A stretch of 64,000 bases of DNA from JABDMH01 sp965222645 (GCA_965222645.1 OZ244968.1:930001-994000), one strand, 5' to 3'; positions 8,855-20,600 are shown, numbered from the stretch's first letter. Translations and numbers: made by a program. Notes: generated from the letters alone by a model not told the origin.

Positions 8855-11800
8855 ATGAACAATCGACCTACCATCCCTTGTCAAAGAGGGATAAGAAAGA
8901 TTGCATGGTTGGCAAATTTGCTGTTGATCAGCATTCTTTTTGCCTCTAATGCTTATGCCCAAGTCACCGTGACAGGAACGGTTACAGATGCCAGTGATGG
9001 GATTTCGCTCATTGGTGTCACAGTAATCGATGTCAATGACCCTACCAATGGTAGTGTTACTGACCTCGATGGCAATTACAGTATTACTGTTGCCGATGGT
9101 AATACAAGTCTGCGGTTTAGCTACACCGGATCGAAGACGGTGGAGATACCTGTAAATAATCAGACTGTTCTCAATTTGGAGATGGAACAAGAAGCGACGG
9201 CCCTAGATGAGGTAGTTGTCGTGGGATATGCAACGCAGAAAAAAGCGAGTCTAACAGGCTCAGTTGCCGCTGTCAGTGGAGAAGAACTGGAAAAGTCATC
9301 TGCTCCCAACTTGGGTACCGCACTCGCAGGAAGAATGCCAGGGGTTTTCATTGATACTGAAAGTGCACGCCCTGGTGATGATAACTCAGCTATCCGAGTG
9401 CGGGGTACCAATACATTTAACAACACTTCAGCTCTGGTTGTTATTGATGGCATTCCTGATAGAGCAGGTGGCCTTTCGCGCCTTAATCCCGCAGACATTC
9501 AGAGTATCTCGGTTCTGAAAGATGCCTCTGCTGCTATTTACGGAGCACGCGCTGCTAATGGTGTCATTTTGGTGACGACTAAGCGCGGCAAACCTGGAAA
9601 AGCTAAAGTGCAACTTACAACAAGTTTAGGTGTACAAAATTTTTACAAGACTCCAGAAATGTTAACGGGTCCTGAATATATGGATCTGGTCAATCTCCTG
9701 AATGTTTATAAATTACCAGTTGAGGAATGGGAAGCTGCAAACGCCGTTCGTGGCGCACCATTTACAAGACCTAATGGAGAAGTTCTCAACCCAACCTATC
9801 CAAATGAGAGGATTGAGAATACGCTGAGAGGAGATGATCCCTGGAACTATCCCGATACAGATTGGTTTGAGGAGGTCACTCGCAAGAATGCACCGACACA
9901 ACGACACAACTTGCAGATCTCAGGTGGATCTCAGGACGTGACCTATCTCGCATCCTTGGGCTATCTGAGACAGGATGTCAATTTCAGGAACGCTCCGAAA
10001 GGATTTGAACAGTTTGATTTGAGGTTAAATCTTGATGCTGCAATTAATGACTATCTCAAATTCGATGTTGGACTCTATACTCGGCAAGAGGAGAATCTAA
10101 CGTCGACACGATCAAATCCGATAAATGACCTCATACGACAATATCCTTGGTTCCCCGCTTATTGGCCTACAGGTGAATATGGACCTGATATCGAGAACGG
10201 TAACAATCCTGCAATTCGTGTGACGGATGAGCCCGGTTATAATGATAACAGCACCAATTTTGTCCAAAGCAATATCGGATTGACTTTGAAAGTACCGGGA
10301 GTTCCTGGTCTCGAACTTAGGGCCAACGGATCCTATGACAAGATGAATTATGACTTCAAACAGTGGCAACGTCCCTGGGTATTATATACCTGGGATGGAG
10401 TGAACAAAAATTCATCTGGCTTAACTCCAGCCCAGAGGGGACCTGGTGATCCCAGTTTAACTCAAGATCACACCACGATGACGGCTATAACAGCGACTTT
10501 TAATGCCTCCTATGAGAAGGACCTGGGAGACCACTATTTCAAGGTTTTGGGAGGTGTAACCAGAGAAGAGACAGAACAGAGTGATACTCGTGCTTTCAAG
10601 CGTTTTTTCCTTTCAAATGACCTGGACCAATTGAGTTTTGGTGGAAATGATGGGCAATTTAGTTCAGGTGAAGGATTAGAAACGGCTCGGCTTAATTACT
10701 ATGGCCGCATCAATTACTCATATAAATACAAGTATTTGTTAGAAGGCCTCTTCCGTTATGATGGATCATATCTATTTCCAGAAAATAGCCGCTATGGATT
10801 CTTTCCCGGTGTCTCAGCTGGATGGGTGGTCTCACAAGAGCCGTTCTTCGCAGATGTTGGCTTTCTTGATTATCTCAAAATAAGAGGGTCATGGGGACAA
10901 TTGGGTAATGACAACGTCGATCCTTATCAATTCCTTGCTTCGTACAGTTTTTCATCAACAGGTTTGGGATCGATCTTTACGACAGCGTACGAGACCAAAG
11001 TCCCAAATCCAAACATCACATGGGAAACCGCAACCTCTGCCAACTTTGGATTTGATGTCGAATTCCTCAATAACGCTGCCACTCTGGGGTTTGACGTGTT
11101 TAAGAATAGTAGATCAGAGATCCTGACTCTGCCAAATAAAACCCTTCCGAACTATAGCGGTATTTCTCCTCCCGCTCAAAATATCGGTGAATTTGAAAAT
11201 AGTGGATTTGAGATTACGGCGGGTTACAAAGGTGGTCAGAAGAGTGGTTTGACTTATGACATTACTGTGAACTTCAGTAATTCAGATAACAAGTTGGTTT
11301 TTGTTGATGAGCCTGAACTTGCCGATCGACCATGGCAGAGAGAAACAGGAGGTGAAATCGGAAGGCCACTGCTTTATCAATTTGTAGGTGTGTTTAGAAG
11401 TCAGGCAGAGATCGAAGCAGAAACCCTGGATTATAGTGGAGTAACCCCGGCCCTCAAACCAGGTGATGCACGGGTAGCTGACATCAGCGGAGACGGCAAG
11501 ATTGGTCCGGAAGATAAAATCCGGACTGGTGGAAGCGCATTTTCCGACACACAGTTTGGTATTAATACGTCCTTATCTTATAAGAACTTTGACTTTAATA
11601 TGTTTTGGTCTGGTGCTACCGGTGGCTACAATCGGTACGAATGGAGTTTTATGTCAGGTACTCTGGCCAATGTGCAGAGAGAAGTTGCCGAGAGGGCATG
11701 GTCTATTGACAATCCAGATGCACCCTTCCCCAGATTAGCAGACAGGGGAGATCAATGGTACTCAGGGCAAACTGATTATGCACTTTTGACTCGAGATTAT

Positions 11801-12055
11801 ATCAGAATGAAGACAATTGAGTTGGGTTATAATTTCACCCCAGCAATTTCCAATAAAATTGGGGCGCAAAATGTTCGGTTGGCTATATCAGGTCTCAATT
11901 TACTGACAATAACAGATTTTCCTTTTGATCCAGAAACACTTCAGGGTGGTGGTAGAGTGGCCAGTACAAGAGATGCCAGTGGCGCCAGCTTAAACAATGG
12001 TCAGGCCTATCCCACATTGAAAACAATTAATGGCTCACTTCGCATTACTTTTTAA
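8855..12055 (+). CDS. SusC/RagA-family TonB-linked outer membrane transporter
   Basis: This 1066-residue protein would import a nutrient across the outer membrane using TonB energy. A signal peptide ends at NAYAQ near residue 35. A carboxypeptidase-regulatory-like beta-sandwich follows (VTVTGTVTDASDGISLIGVTV onward), then the SusC signature ALDEVVVVGYATQKK and the plug domain (about residues 115-235), and then a large beta barrel that ends in a phenylalanine (GSLRITF). It is followed at once by its SusD partner. No glycoside hydrolase lies beside the pair, so the substrate cannot be read from context. Confidence 0.95.
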   Translation: MNNRPTIPCQRGIRKIAWLANLLLISILFASNAYAQVTVTGTVTDASDGISLIGVTVIDVNDPTNGSVTDLDGNYSITVADGNTSLRFSYTGSKTVEIPVNNQTVLNLEMEQEATALDEVVVVGYATQKKASLTGSVAAVSGEELEKSSAPNLGTALAGRMPGVFIDTESARPGDDNSAIRVRGTNTFNNTSALVVIDGIPDRAGGLSRLNPADIQSISVLKDASAAIYGARAANGVILVTTKRGKPGKAKVQLTTSLGVQNFYKTPEMLTGPEYMDLVNLLNVYKLPVEEWEAANAVRGAPFTRPNGEVLNPTYPNERIENTLRGDDPWNYPDTDWFEEVTRKNAPTQRHNLQISGGSQDVTYLASLGYLRQDVNFRNAPKGFEQFDLRLNLDAAINDYLKFDVGLYTRQEENLTSTRSNPINDLIRQYPWFPAYWPTGEYGPDIENGNNPAIRVTDEPGYNDNSTNFVQSNIGLTLKVPGVPGLELRANGSYDKMNYDFKQWQRPWVLYTWDGVNKNSSGLTPAQRGPGDPSLTQDHTTMTAITATFNASYEKDLGDHYFKVLGGVTREETEQSDTRAFKRFFLSNDLDQLSFGGNDGQFSSGEGLETARLNYYGRINYSYKYKYLLEGLFRYDGSYLFPENSRYGFFPGVSAGWVVSQEPFFADVGFLDYLKIRGSWGQLGNDNVDPYQFLASYSFSSTGLGSIFTTAYETKVPNPNITWETATSANFGFDVEFLNNAATLGFDVFKNSRSEILTLPNKTLPNYSGISPPAQNIGEFENSGFEITAGYKGGQKSGLTYDITVNFSNSDNKLVFVDEPELADRPWQRETGGEIGRPLLYQFVGVFRSQAEIEAETLDYSGVTPALKPGDARVADISGDGKIGPEDKIRTGGSAFSDTQFGINTSLSYKNFDFNMFWSGATGGYNRYEWSFMSGTLANVQREVAERAWSIDNPDAPFPRLADRGDQWYSGQTDYALLTRDYIRMKTIELGYNFTPAISNKIGAQNVRLAISGLNLLTITDFPFDPETLQGGGRVASTRDASGASLNNGQAYPTLKTINGSLRITF

Positions 12056-12065
12056 ATTAGAGAGA

Positions 12066-13934
12066 ATGAAAACGAATATTCTAAAGTTATTATCAATATT
12101 AATCGTCGGACTTTTAGTTGGAAGTTGCAACGACGATTTTCTGGATACCACACCATTAAGCGAGATCGCGGAAAGTAATGTGTGGACATCAGATAAACTG
12201 GCTGAAGCGGCGGTCTTGGACCTGTACCAGGGTACCTGGGCGGGCACATTAACCCGTGAGGAGACGACCGATGCCTTTACCGATCAAGCGGTATTTACCC
12301 ATCCGGGACGAGGGGTCGACGGATATACAGAAGGGAAGATGAATCCCGCAGGTAATTATATGGACATGCAGTGGTTCAGCTGGAACCAATTGTATCCTTT
12401 TATCAGAAGTGCAAATATTGCCATTCAGAGGTTGACGGCCAATGAAGCTGGCTTTAATGATGATTTTGTCAATCAACTATTGGGAGAGGCATATTTTATG
12501 CGGGGCTATTTTTACCTGCAGCTGATGAGGCAATTTGGTGGTGTGGTTATTCTCACCGAGCCCCTCACACTGGATAGCGAAGCCAATAATCCGAGAGCTA
12601 CCTTTGAAGCTACCGTAAATCAGATTATTTCGGATCTGGATCAAGCCATTTCCCTGCTGGAAACTGCTCCGGAAAGCAAAACAAGAGCGCACAAGATTAC
12701 GGCTCTGGCTATGAAATCCCGTGCGCTTACCCATGCAGCCAGTGACCTGTATGAGCCCTCTAAGGCAGAATCTGTGGCCACCATTGCTTCTTATGGTAAT
12801 CGCGAACTTATCGGATATACCGGAGGCTCACAGTCATCGCGATGGGAAGCGGCAAAGACGGCTTCCAAAGCATTGCTTGATGCAACTACGGGCTATAAGC
12901 TAGATTACGCTGCGCCTGCGCCGCATGACGAGGCTGTGCAGAACTATGTGGACATTTGGCTGGATGGGGATCAAAATCAGGATTACATCTGGGGCCGCTC
13001 TATCGAGGAGTTTGGATTTAGCTCTCGTACTTATCCGGGCGGTTCTGGTTGGTCGCAGGGACCTGGTATGGTAGCTCTGTATCACGGTCCAAACGGCTAT
13101 CACGAATGGGCGGGTACCACACCAACAGAAGCGCTCGTCTCCAAATATGCATTGGCAGACGGGACTCCTTTTGATTGGAACAATCCCGATCACGCTTCTG
13201 CGCCATATGACGAAAGAGAAGCCAGGTTTTATGCGACTTTTCTTTATGACGGTGCTCCGTGGAAACCGAGAACAGATGATGTTGTGAAGTTTGATAACTT
13301 CAATGAAATTCAGACCGGATTTTACACACTTTCCGACGGAACGATCATAAATGGTGTAGATACGAGACAAGGACCAATAGAAGATTGGAATGGCTCCAGA
13401 ACAGGCTACTATTTTAGAAAGTTTGCCGATCACCGCCTTCCTGCTTCCTGGCCGAATAATCTCCAGAAAGTTGACGCTCCTTATATCCGGTACTCGGAGA
13501 TACTGCTCAATTATGTCGAGGCCAATATCAATCTGGGTGACGAAGCTGAGGCAATATCTTGGCTCAACAAGCTGAGATTTAGAAATGGTCTGCCGGAAGT
13601 CACCGCTTCAGGCGATGCCTTGCTGGAGCTGTACAAACGCGAGCGTGATAAAGAACTGGTGAATGAGGACGCGCGGTTATTTGATATGAAGCGCTGGCTG
13701 GAAGGACCACAATCTCTCAATAAACCGGTGCAACAGGTTTTGATACAGGCAACGCAGAAGTCCGGAACAACAGTGACGAATTATCGAAAAGATCCAGCGG
13801 TGTTTGATTATAAATACACGCCGACCGATATTGTATTTGAGAACCGGATCTGGCAGGATCACGTATACTTTATGCCGATTAGTCAGACGGAAATCGATAG
13901 AGATCCTTCGTTGATACAGAATCCGGGTTATTAG
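12066..13934 (+). CDS. SusD/RagB-family outer membrane lipoprotein
   Basis: This surface lipoprotein forms the ligand-capturing lid of the neighbouring SusC channel. I use the ATG at 12066 because it gives a clean lipoprotein signal (LLSILIVGLLVGSC); an upstream ATG at 12030 would overlap susC and bury the signal. The product is 622 residues. The SusD N-terminal TPR-like region (EAYFMRGYFYLQLMRQFGGV) and the C-terminal half with YIRYSEILLNYVEANI and LNKLRFRNGLPEV are plain. It ends with the IQNPGY tail typical of the family. A hairpin terminator follows. Confidence 0.95.
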   Translation: MKTNILKLLSILIVGLLVGSCNDDFLDTTPLSEIAESNVWTSDKLAEAAVLDLYQGTWAGTLTREETTDAFTDQAVFTHPGRGVDGYTEGKMNPAGNYMDMQWFSWNQLYPFIRSANIAIQRLTANEAGFNDDFVNQLLGEAYFMRGYFYLQLMRQFGGVVILTEPLTLDSEANNPRATFEATVNQIISDLDQAISLLETAPESKTRAHKITALAMKSRALTHAASDLYEPSKAESVATIASYGNRELIGYTGGSQSSRWEAAKTASKALLDATTGYKLDYAAPAPHDEAVQNYVDIWLDGDQNQDYIWGRSIEEFGFSSRTYPGGSGWSQGPGMVALYHGPNGYHEWAGTTPTEALVSKYALADGTPFDWNNPDHASAPYDEREARFYATFLYDGAPWKPRTDDVVKFDNFNEIQTGFYTLSDGTIINGVDTRQGPIEDWNGSRTGYYFRKFADHRLPASWPNNLQKVDAPYIRYSEILLNYVEANINLGDEAEAISWLNKLRFRNGLPEVTASGDALLELYKRERDKELVNEDARLFDMKRWLEGPQSLNKPVQQVLIQATQKSGTTVTNYRKDPAVFDYKYTPTDIVFENRIWQDHVYFMPISQTEIDRDPSLIQNPGY

Positions 13935-13963
13935 ACGAGGGAAAGTAATGAGATAATAAGAAA

Positions 13964-13999
13964 AACCCTTGTCCGTGTGACAGGGGTTGTTCTTTTTTT
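13964..13999 (+). terminator. Rho-independent terminator after susD
   Basis: A stem AACCCTTGTC / GACAGGGGTT (one G-T pair) with a five-base loop is followed closely by a run of seven T residues. It closes the susC-susD unit. Confidence 0.8.
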
Positions 14000-14024
14000 G
14001 GATGTCGTGAATTTTATGTTTTCG

Positions 14025-14032
14025 TAAATTTG
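14025..14032 (+). promoter_or_regulatory. Candidate -7 promoter box (TAAATTTG)
   Basis: TAAATTTG matches the Bacteroidota -7 consensus TAnnTTTG and lies 44 bases before the ATG of the FG-GAP gene, just after the terminator of the preceding unit. A TTTG at 13997-14000 lies upstream, but the 24-base spacing is longer than usual. Confidence 0.4.
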
Positions 14033-14075
14033 TAGTAGATGGGGCTTTGCAAAAATCTTGTATGAATTATTTGCT

Positions 14076-17000
14076 ATGAAAACATTCGCCTTTCCTCTAA
14101 TCTTCGCTCTACTCGTTTTTTCTTGTCGGCAAGCAAGTGTTGATACTCCGCAATTCGACAAGCTGGAATCAAGTAAAACAGGGATTAAATTCATCAATAA
14201 GCTCACCGAAACCCATAAATACAATTATTTCACCTATCCCTATATGTACCTGGGAGGAGGGGTCTCAGTGGGGGATATAAACAATGATGAATTAGAGGAC
14301 ATTTTCTTCACCGGAAATATGGTCCCCAATAAACTGTATTTAAACAGGGGTAATTTTGAGTTTGAGGATATTTCGGAAAGTGCAGGTGTTGCAGGGGATA
14401 ACCGATGGTACTCGGGAACCACATTTGTCGATTTAAATGGAGATGGCTTTCTAGATATTTATTGCTCAGTGAGTGGTAAAAACGGGCCACACAACAATGA
14501 GCTATATATCAATAATGGGGACAATACTTTTTCAGAAAGAGCAAAAGAATTTGGTATCGATTGCGACGGTATTAGTATGCACTCCACATTTTTCGACTAC
14601 GATAAAGATGGCGACCTCGATCTCTTCGTCTGTAATTACCCACCCACCAGTTTTACAGCACCGGTAGAATACTATCACTACATGTTGGAAAATCACTCCG
14701 AAGAGGATTCAGACCGGATGTATAGGAATGAGGGGGATCACTTTGTCGATGTCACTGACGAAGCGGGACTCAGATCTTTTGGACTCACATTGGGAGTTGT
14801 AGCATCAGACGTAAATAATGATGGCTATTCCGATATTTTTATTTCCAATGATTTTAACGCTCCAGACTTTCTATTTATCAATAATCAAGACGGCACATTT
14901 ACCAATCAAATAAATACATGCCTTCAGCAAACTTCCTTTTTTGGCATGGGGGCGGATATCGCAGACTTTAATAATGACGGTTTTATGGATATCTTCCAAT
15001 TAGACATGTCAGCAGAAGACAATTTCCGGTCCAAAGCAAATATGTCGTCCATGGATCCCGCTGCCTTTTACAGTGCCGTTGAGCTCGGTTTGCATCATCA
15101 ATATATGCAAAACTCCCTGCAGCTCAATAATGGTACCTTATCCGGTGATCTGCCACTTTTTAGTAATGTAGCACGAATAGCCGGCGTGTCCTCCACTGAT
15201 TGGAGCTGGGGCGGTTTGCTTGCTGACTTTGACAACGATGGCTGGAAAGATCTTTTTGTCACCAATGGCATCAGGCGTGATGTAAATAATAAAGATTTTT
15301 ATGCAAAGCATCGAGATTTTTTTGACAAAATGGAAAACGATCCAAACTACAAGAATAAAGAGGAAGAAGTGAAATTGCTGAATTATTTAGACGAGTTGCC
15401 TTCTGAAAAATTGAGCAATTATATGTTTCACAATAATGGTAATCTCACTTTCACAAACAGGGCTCAGGAATGGGGATTCGAAGAAAAAACATTCTCCAAT
15501 GGTGTGGCCTATTCCGATCTTGACAACGATGGAGACCTCGATCTCATCATTAATAATTTGGAAGATGTAGCCAGTGTATATAGAAACAATGCCGCCCGCC
15601 ACCGATATTTAAAGATTGATCTCCACGGAGACGAAAAGACACTGGTCGATGGCACTCGAGTCGCTGTCCATGCCGCAGGACAGCAGCAGACCCAGGAGTA
15701 CAATCTGGTGCGGGGTTATTTGTCATCCGTGTCGCCGATTATCCATTTTGGTCTGGGTGATGCAGAGGTCGTAGACAGTGTAGTAGTGACCTGGCCCGAT
15801 CGCTCATTAAGTGTTCTGAAAAAAATCGAGTCAAATCAAAAAATCGATGTGCATTATGACGGATCAGGAAAGAAGACCGCAGAAGGTGGCCGTCATGCAA
15901 GAGGCCACATATTTAAGACGGTAGATTTGCCAAATGCCTTTAGACACGAAGAAAATTTATTTAATGATTTTGAAGTGGAAGTACTCCTACCTCATAAAAA
16001 TTCGACGTTGGGCCCGGGTCTTGCTACGGGTGATTTAAATGGTGACGGATTAGAGGACTTCATTGCGGGCAGCGCACATGGTCAGGAATCCGCTGTATTT
16101 CTTCAAGATAAAAGTGGAGGATTCATTCATTTACCGATTGCGGATTTATCTGAAGATAAATACCACGAAGACCTCGGCATTGAGATCTTTGACGCAGACG
16201 GAGATGGCGATCAGGATTTTTACGTGGCAAGCGGTGGTAATGAATTTCCGGCAGGCTCCCGGGCATATGAAGATCGACTTTATGAAAATGTAGGCAAGAA
16301 TGGGTTTGTTCGCAATAGGGAAGCTCTCCCTGAGATTATGACATGTGGATCAGAAGTGAGCACATCAGATTTTGATCACGATGGAGATTTGGACTTGTTT
16401 ATAGGGGGCAGATTGCTGCCAAAAAAATATCCCTATCCGGCGGATTCACATATTTTGGAGAATAGAAGTGACGATTCCGGAATAAAATTTCGGGAAGTGA
16501 CTGAAAAGATTTTGCCCGAATTAAAATCTCTTGGGCTCGTGACCGCTTCGTCATGGGTAGATTTTGGCAATGATGGATGGGATGATCTTGTATTAGCCGG
16601 TGAGTGGATGCCAATAAAGTTTTACAGAAATAATGAGGGCACCTTTGAAGATGTGTCTGAGAAGTTATTGTCCAATTATAAAGAATCCACGGGTTGGTGG
16701 TTTGATCTTAAGTCCGGAGATTTTGATAATGATGGAGATGTGGATTTAATTGCGGGAAATCTGGGCAAAAACTATAAATACCAGGCCAGTCCAGCGGCTC
16801 CATTTAAAGTCTACCTCAACGATTTTGATGCAAACGAAAGTGCTGACATCGTCCTTAGCTATCGCAAAGGCGACAAGGAATTTCCTTTGAGAGGCCGTCA
16901 GTGTTCATCGCAGCAAATGCCGGCTATCAAAGTAAAGTTTCAAGACTATAACTCTTTTGCCAGTGCTACCTTAAATCAAATCTACACGACGAAACTTCTG

Positions 17001-17423
17001 GACGAGTCTCTGAGTTACGAAATCACATCTTTCGCCAGTGTTTATCTGGAGAATAAAAATGGAACATACTCGGCCAAGCCCCTCCCGCAACCCGCTCAAC
17101 TGTCGAGCATAAATACATTTGTGGTCGAGGATTTTGATAAGGATGGCAACCCCGACGTGGTCCTCGCCGGGAACCTGTACAATGCTGAAGTTGAAACCCC
17201 GCGCAATGATGCCAGTTTTGGATTGTATCTCAGGGGTGATGGCAGAAACAATTTTACGGTTGTACCAATGATAAAATCAGGTCTCAAAATCGTGGGTGAT
17301 GTACGTGAAATGCAGCTGATATCCATAGATGGCCAAAAGCACCTCCTGATTGCCAAAAATGACGATGCCGTGCAATTGGTCAGGATAGTCCAGGATTTGG
17401 CTCCCGACAAAGATGTCTTGTAG
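14076..17423 (+). CDS. FG-GAP/VCBS-repeat and ASPIC/UnbV-domain lipoprotein
   Basis: This is a 1115-residue secreted protein built of FG-GAP (integrin-like propeller) repeats with calcium-binding loops such as DLNGDGFLD, DYDKDGDLD, DFNNDGFMD and DLDNDGDLD. An ASPIC/UnbV domain lies around residues 510-600 (RGYLSSVSPIIHFGLG), and a second set of propeller repeats follows. The ATG at 14076 begins a lipoprotein signal with the lipobox LLVFSC; an upstream TTG would add six residues. Such proteins commonly accompany SusC/SusD pairs in this phylum and are thought to act at the cell surface. The ligand is unknown. It has its own candidate promoter after the susD terminator. Confidence 0.88.
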   Translation: MKTFAFPLIFALLVFSCRQASVDTPQFDKLESSKTGIKFINKLTETHKYNYFTYPYMYLGGGVSVGDINNDELEDIFFTGNMVPNKLYLNRGNFEFEDISESAGVAGDNRWYSGTTFVDLNGDGFLDIYCSVSGKNGPHNNELYINNGDNTFSERAKEFGIDCDGISMHSTFFDYDKDGDLDLFVCNYPPTSFTAPVEYYHYMLENHSEEDSDRMYRNEGDHFVDVTDEAGLRSFGLTLGVVASDVNNDGYSDIFISNDFNAPDFLFINNQDGTFTNQINTCLQQTSFFGMGADIADFNNDGFMDIFQLDMSAEDNFRSKANMSSMDPAAFYSAVELGLHHQYMQNSLQLNNGTLSGDLPLFSNVARIAGVSSTDWSWGGLLADFDNDGWKDLFVTNGIRRDVNNKDFYAKHRDFFDKMENDPNYKNKEEEVKLLNYLDELPSEKLSNYMFHNNGNLTFTNRAQEWGFEEKTFSNGVAYSDLDNDGDLDLIINNLEDVASVYRNNAARHRYLKIDLHGDEKTLVDGTRVAVHAAGQQQTQEYNLVRGYLSSVSPIIHFGLGDAEVVDSVVVTWPDRSLSVLKKIESNQKIDVHYDGSGKKTAEGGRHARGHIFKTVDLPNAFRHEENLFNDFEVEVLLPHKNSTLGPGLATGDLNGDGLEDFIAGSAHGQESAVFLQDKSGGFIHLPIADLSEDKYHEDLGIEIFDADGDGDQDFYVASGGNEFPAGSRAYEDRLYENVGKNGFVRNREALPEIMTCGSEVSTSDFDHDGDLDLFIGGRLLPKKYPYPADSHILENRSDDSGIKFREVTEKILPELKSLGLVTASSWVDFGNDGWDDLVLAGEWMPIKFYRNNEGTFEDVSEKLLSNYKESTGWWFDLKSGDFDNDGDVDLIAGNLGKNYKYQASPAAPFKVYLNDFDANESADIVLSYRKGDKEFPLRGRQCSSQQMPAIKVKFQDYNSFASATLNQIYTTKLLDESLSYEITSFASVYLENKNGTYSAKPLPQPAQLSSINTFVVEDFDKDGNPDVVLAGNLYNAEVETPRNDASFGLYLRGDGRNNFTVVPMIKSGLKIVGDVREMQLISIDGQKHLLIAKNDDAVQLVRIVQDLAPDKDVL

Positions 17424-17603
17424 ATTTGCATAGGGTCCTTCTGAAGGATCGTGGCCAGATCGAAGTCGCCCGAATTGAATTAAATTCCCTATTCAGCACG
17501 ATTTTTTACCCATTGGTAAGAATTCTTCACAGGCGTGAATATCCATTCGCTAAACTTTGCCGTCTAGAACTTTCTTTAACCAGAAGCATTTTAAAAAAGC
17601 CTG

Positions 17604-20600
17604 ATGATGTACAAATTCAAAGACCTATACTCCCGGCATTTGATTCTACTTATTGCCACTTTCCTTATCCTGCTTTCATCGGTGGAGAGCATCGGACAGG
17701 ATATTAAACTTGCAGAGCATCCCGATGTCGGAAAGATTCTGACCGATGACTCCGGATTGACTCTGTACTTTTTCACCCGTGACGCACAAGATGGAATCTC
17801 CGTATGCAACGGCGGCTGCGCAACCGCATGGCCCGTATTCTTTTCCGAAAATCCTTCTATTTCCGAAGAGTTAGATTCTTCTGATTTTAGTACGATTACC
17901 AGGGATGATGGCACCTCACAAACGGCCTATAGGGGTTGGCCCTTGTACTATTTCCAGAATGACGCAGTCGCTGGAGACATCAATGGAGAAGGGCTAAATG
18001 ATGTCTGGTTTGTGGCAAAACCCGACTACACAATCATGCTCATGGACAATCAACTTACAGGACTCGATGGCATCAACTACAATAGTAGTTATGAGGAAGG
18101 TGAAGAACAAGTACAATACTTCACAGATGCTTATGGTCGCACCCTCTATATATTCATCAGGGACAATGAGAACAAAAACAACTTTACAAGACCCGATTTT
18201 AGTAATGATCCCGTGTGGCCAATCTTTGGAGATTCGTTAATACAAATCCCAACCACCCTGGATCCAGCTCTCTTCAACACTATTGACGTCTTTGGACGTC
18301 CTCAGCTTACTTACAAAGGTTGGCCACTTTACTATTACGAGCATGATTCGATAAGAGGACAGAACCTCGGTGTGTCGGTACCAAGGCCGGGAATCTGGCC
18401 AGTTGCTGTCAAGGATCTGGCTCCTGCCGCTAATGTCGCTGTAGCCAGGCATGATTCGTTGGGAAGAATCCTGACCGATGCCGCTGGAAATACACTGTAT
18501 TATTTTACAAGAGATGCATTGGAAGGAGGATCTGTTTGCAACGGAGGATGTGCCACGGCATGGCCGGTATTTTACAATGAAAATCTTGTTGTGGCAAGTG
18601 GATTGGATTCCAGTGATTTTACAACGATCACAAGAGATGACGGATCTTTCCAAACCGCTTACAAAGGATGGCCCCTTTACTATTTTCAAAATGATGCCTC
18701 GGCCGGTGATATTAATGGTGAAGCGGTAAATAATGTCTGGTTTGTGGCGAAACCGGACTACTCGATTATGCTGATGGATGACCAGCTCACTGGCCTGGAT
18801 GGAGTAAATTATACCAGTACCTATGAAGAGGGTGAAGAGCAGGTGCAATACTTTACCGATGCATACGGCCGTACCCTCTATGTCTTCATCAGGGACAATG
18901 AAAACAAAAACAATTTCACTCGTCCCGACTTCAGCAATGATCCAGTTTGGCCCATATACGGAGATACTTTAATGTCAATTCCAACCACACTTGATCCTTT
19001 GTTGTTTGATCTCATCGATGTGTTTGGACGTCCTCAACTCACGTATAAGGGCTGGCCTCTATATTATTACGAAAAAGACTCACTGCGCGGGCAAAACCTG
19101 GGCGTTTCTGTGCCAAGACCGGGAGTTTGGCCAGTTGCTGTCAAGGATCTGGCTCCTGCCGCTAATGTCGCTGTAGCCAGGCATGATTCGTTGGGAAGAA
19201 TCCTGACCGATGCCGCTGGAAATACACTGTATTATTTTACAAGAGATGCATTGGAAGGAGGATCTGTTTGCAACGGAGGATGTGCCACGGCGTGGCCGGT
19301 ATTTTACAATGAAAATCTTGTTGTGGGAAGTGGATTGGATTCCAGTGATTTCACAACGATCACAAGAGATGACGGATCTTTCCAAACCGCTTACAAAGGA
19401 TGGCCCCTTTACTATTTTCAAAATGATGCCTCGGCCGGTGATATTAATGGTGAAGCGGTAAATAACGTCTGGTTTGTGGCGAAACCGGACTACTCGATTA
19501 TGCTGATGGATGACCAGCTCACTGGCCTGGATGGAGTAAATTATACCAGTACCTATGAAGAGGGTGAAGAGCAGGTGCAATACTTTACCGATGCATACGG
19601 CCGTACCCTCTATGTCTTCATCAGGGACAATGAAAACAAAAACAATTTCACTCGTCCCGACTTCAGCAATGATCCAGTTTGGCCCATATACGGAGATACT
19701 TTAATGTCAATTCCAACCACACTTGATCCTTTGTTGTTTGATCTCATCGATGTGTTTGGACGTCCTCAACTCACGTATAAGGGCTGGCCTCTATATTATT
19801 ACGAAAAAGACTCACTGCGCGGGCAAAACCTGGGCGTTTCTGTGCCAAGACCAGGAGTTTGGCCGGTAGCGGTCAAAGACATTGATCCTGCAGCAAATGT
19901 GGCCATTGCCAATAATCAGGAAATAGGAAGGATTCTCACCGATGCAAGTGGAAGAACACTGTACTTTTTCACCAGGGACCACCAACAAGGAGCATCGATG
20001 TGCAATGGCGGATGTGCCACAGCCTGGCCTATATTTTATGAGGAAGACCTGGTAATCGGTAATGGATTGGATTCCGCAGATTTTAGTACAATAATTCGCG
20101 ATGACAGCAGTTTGCAAACGGCTTACAAAGGGTGGCCTCTGTATTACTTTCGCGATGATTCACTTCAGGGAGATATCAATGGTGAGGCGGCCAATGAAGT
20201 GTGGTTTGTCGCAAAACCTGACTATACGATCATGTTGATGGATGATCAGCTCACTGGTCTGGACAGCGTAAATTATTTGGGTAATTACGAACCGGGAGAT
20301 GAGCAGGTTCAGTACTTCACGGATTCTTATGGACGCACTCTGTACATTTTTATTAATGATACGGAAAACAAAAATAATTTCACACGGGAAGATTTTAGCA
20401 ATGATCCGGTTTGGCCGATTTTCGGTGAATCTCCGGGGAGCATCCCCACGACACTAGATACTTCCCTATTCTCCATGATCGATGTATTTGGCAGGCCTCA
20501 GCTCACCTACAAGGGATGGCCCCTCTATTATTTTGGTCGCGATTCGATGAGGGGTCAAAATCTTGGTGTTTCTGTACCAGCCCCCGGAGTCTGGCCAGTC

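Noticed and set aside
12030..12065. Upstream ATG as the susD start
   Set aside because: It overlaps the end of susC and would place 12 residues before the lipoprotein signal; the ATG at 12066 gives a normal signal and lipobox.
17426..17707. Plus-strand frame of 93 codons before the repeat protein
   Set aside because: It overlaps the signal-peptide region of the real gene in another frame and lacks a ribosome site or conserved pattern.
18237..19580. Long minus-strand frames opposite the PF03640 repeat protein
   Set aside because: They mirror the tandem repeat on the opposite strand, appear identically in both copies, and show no family features.
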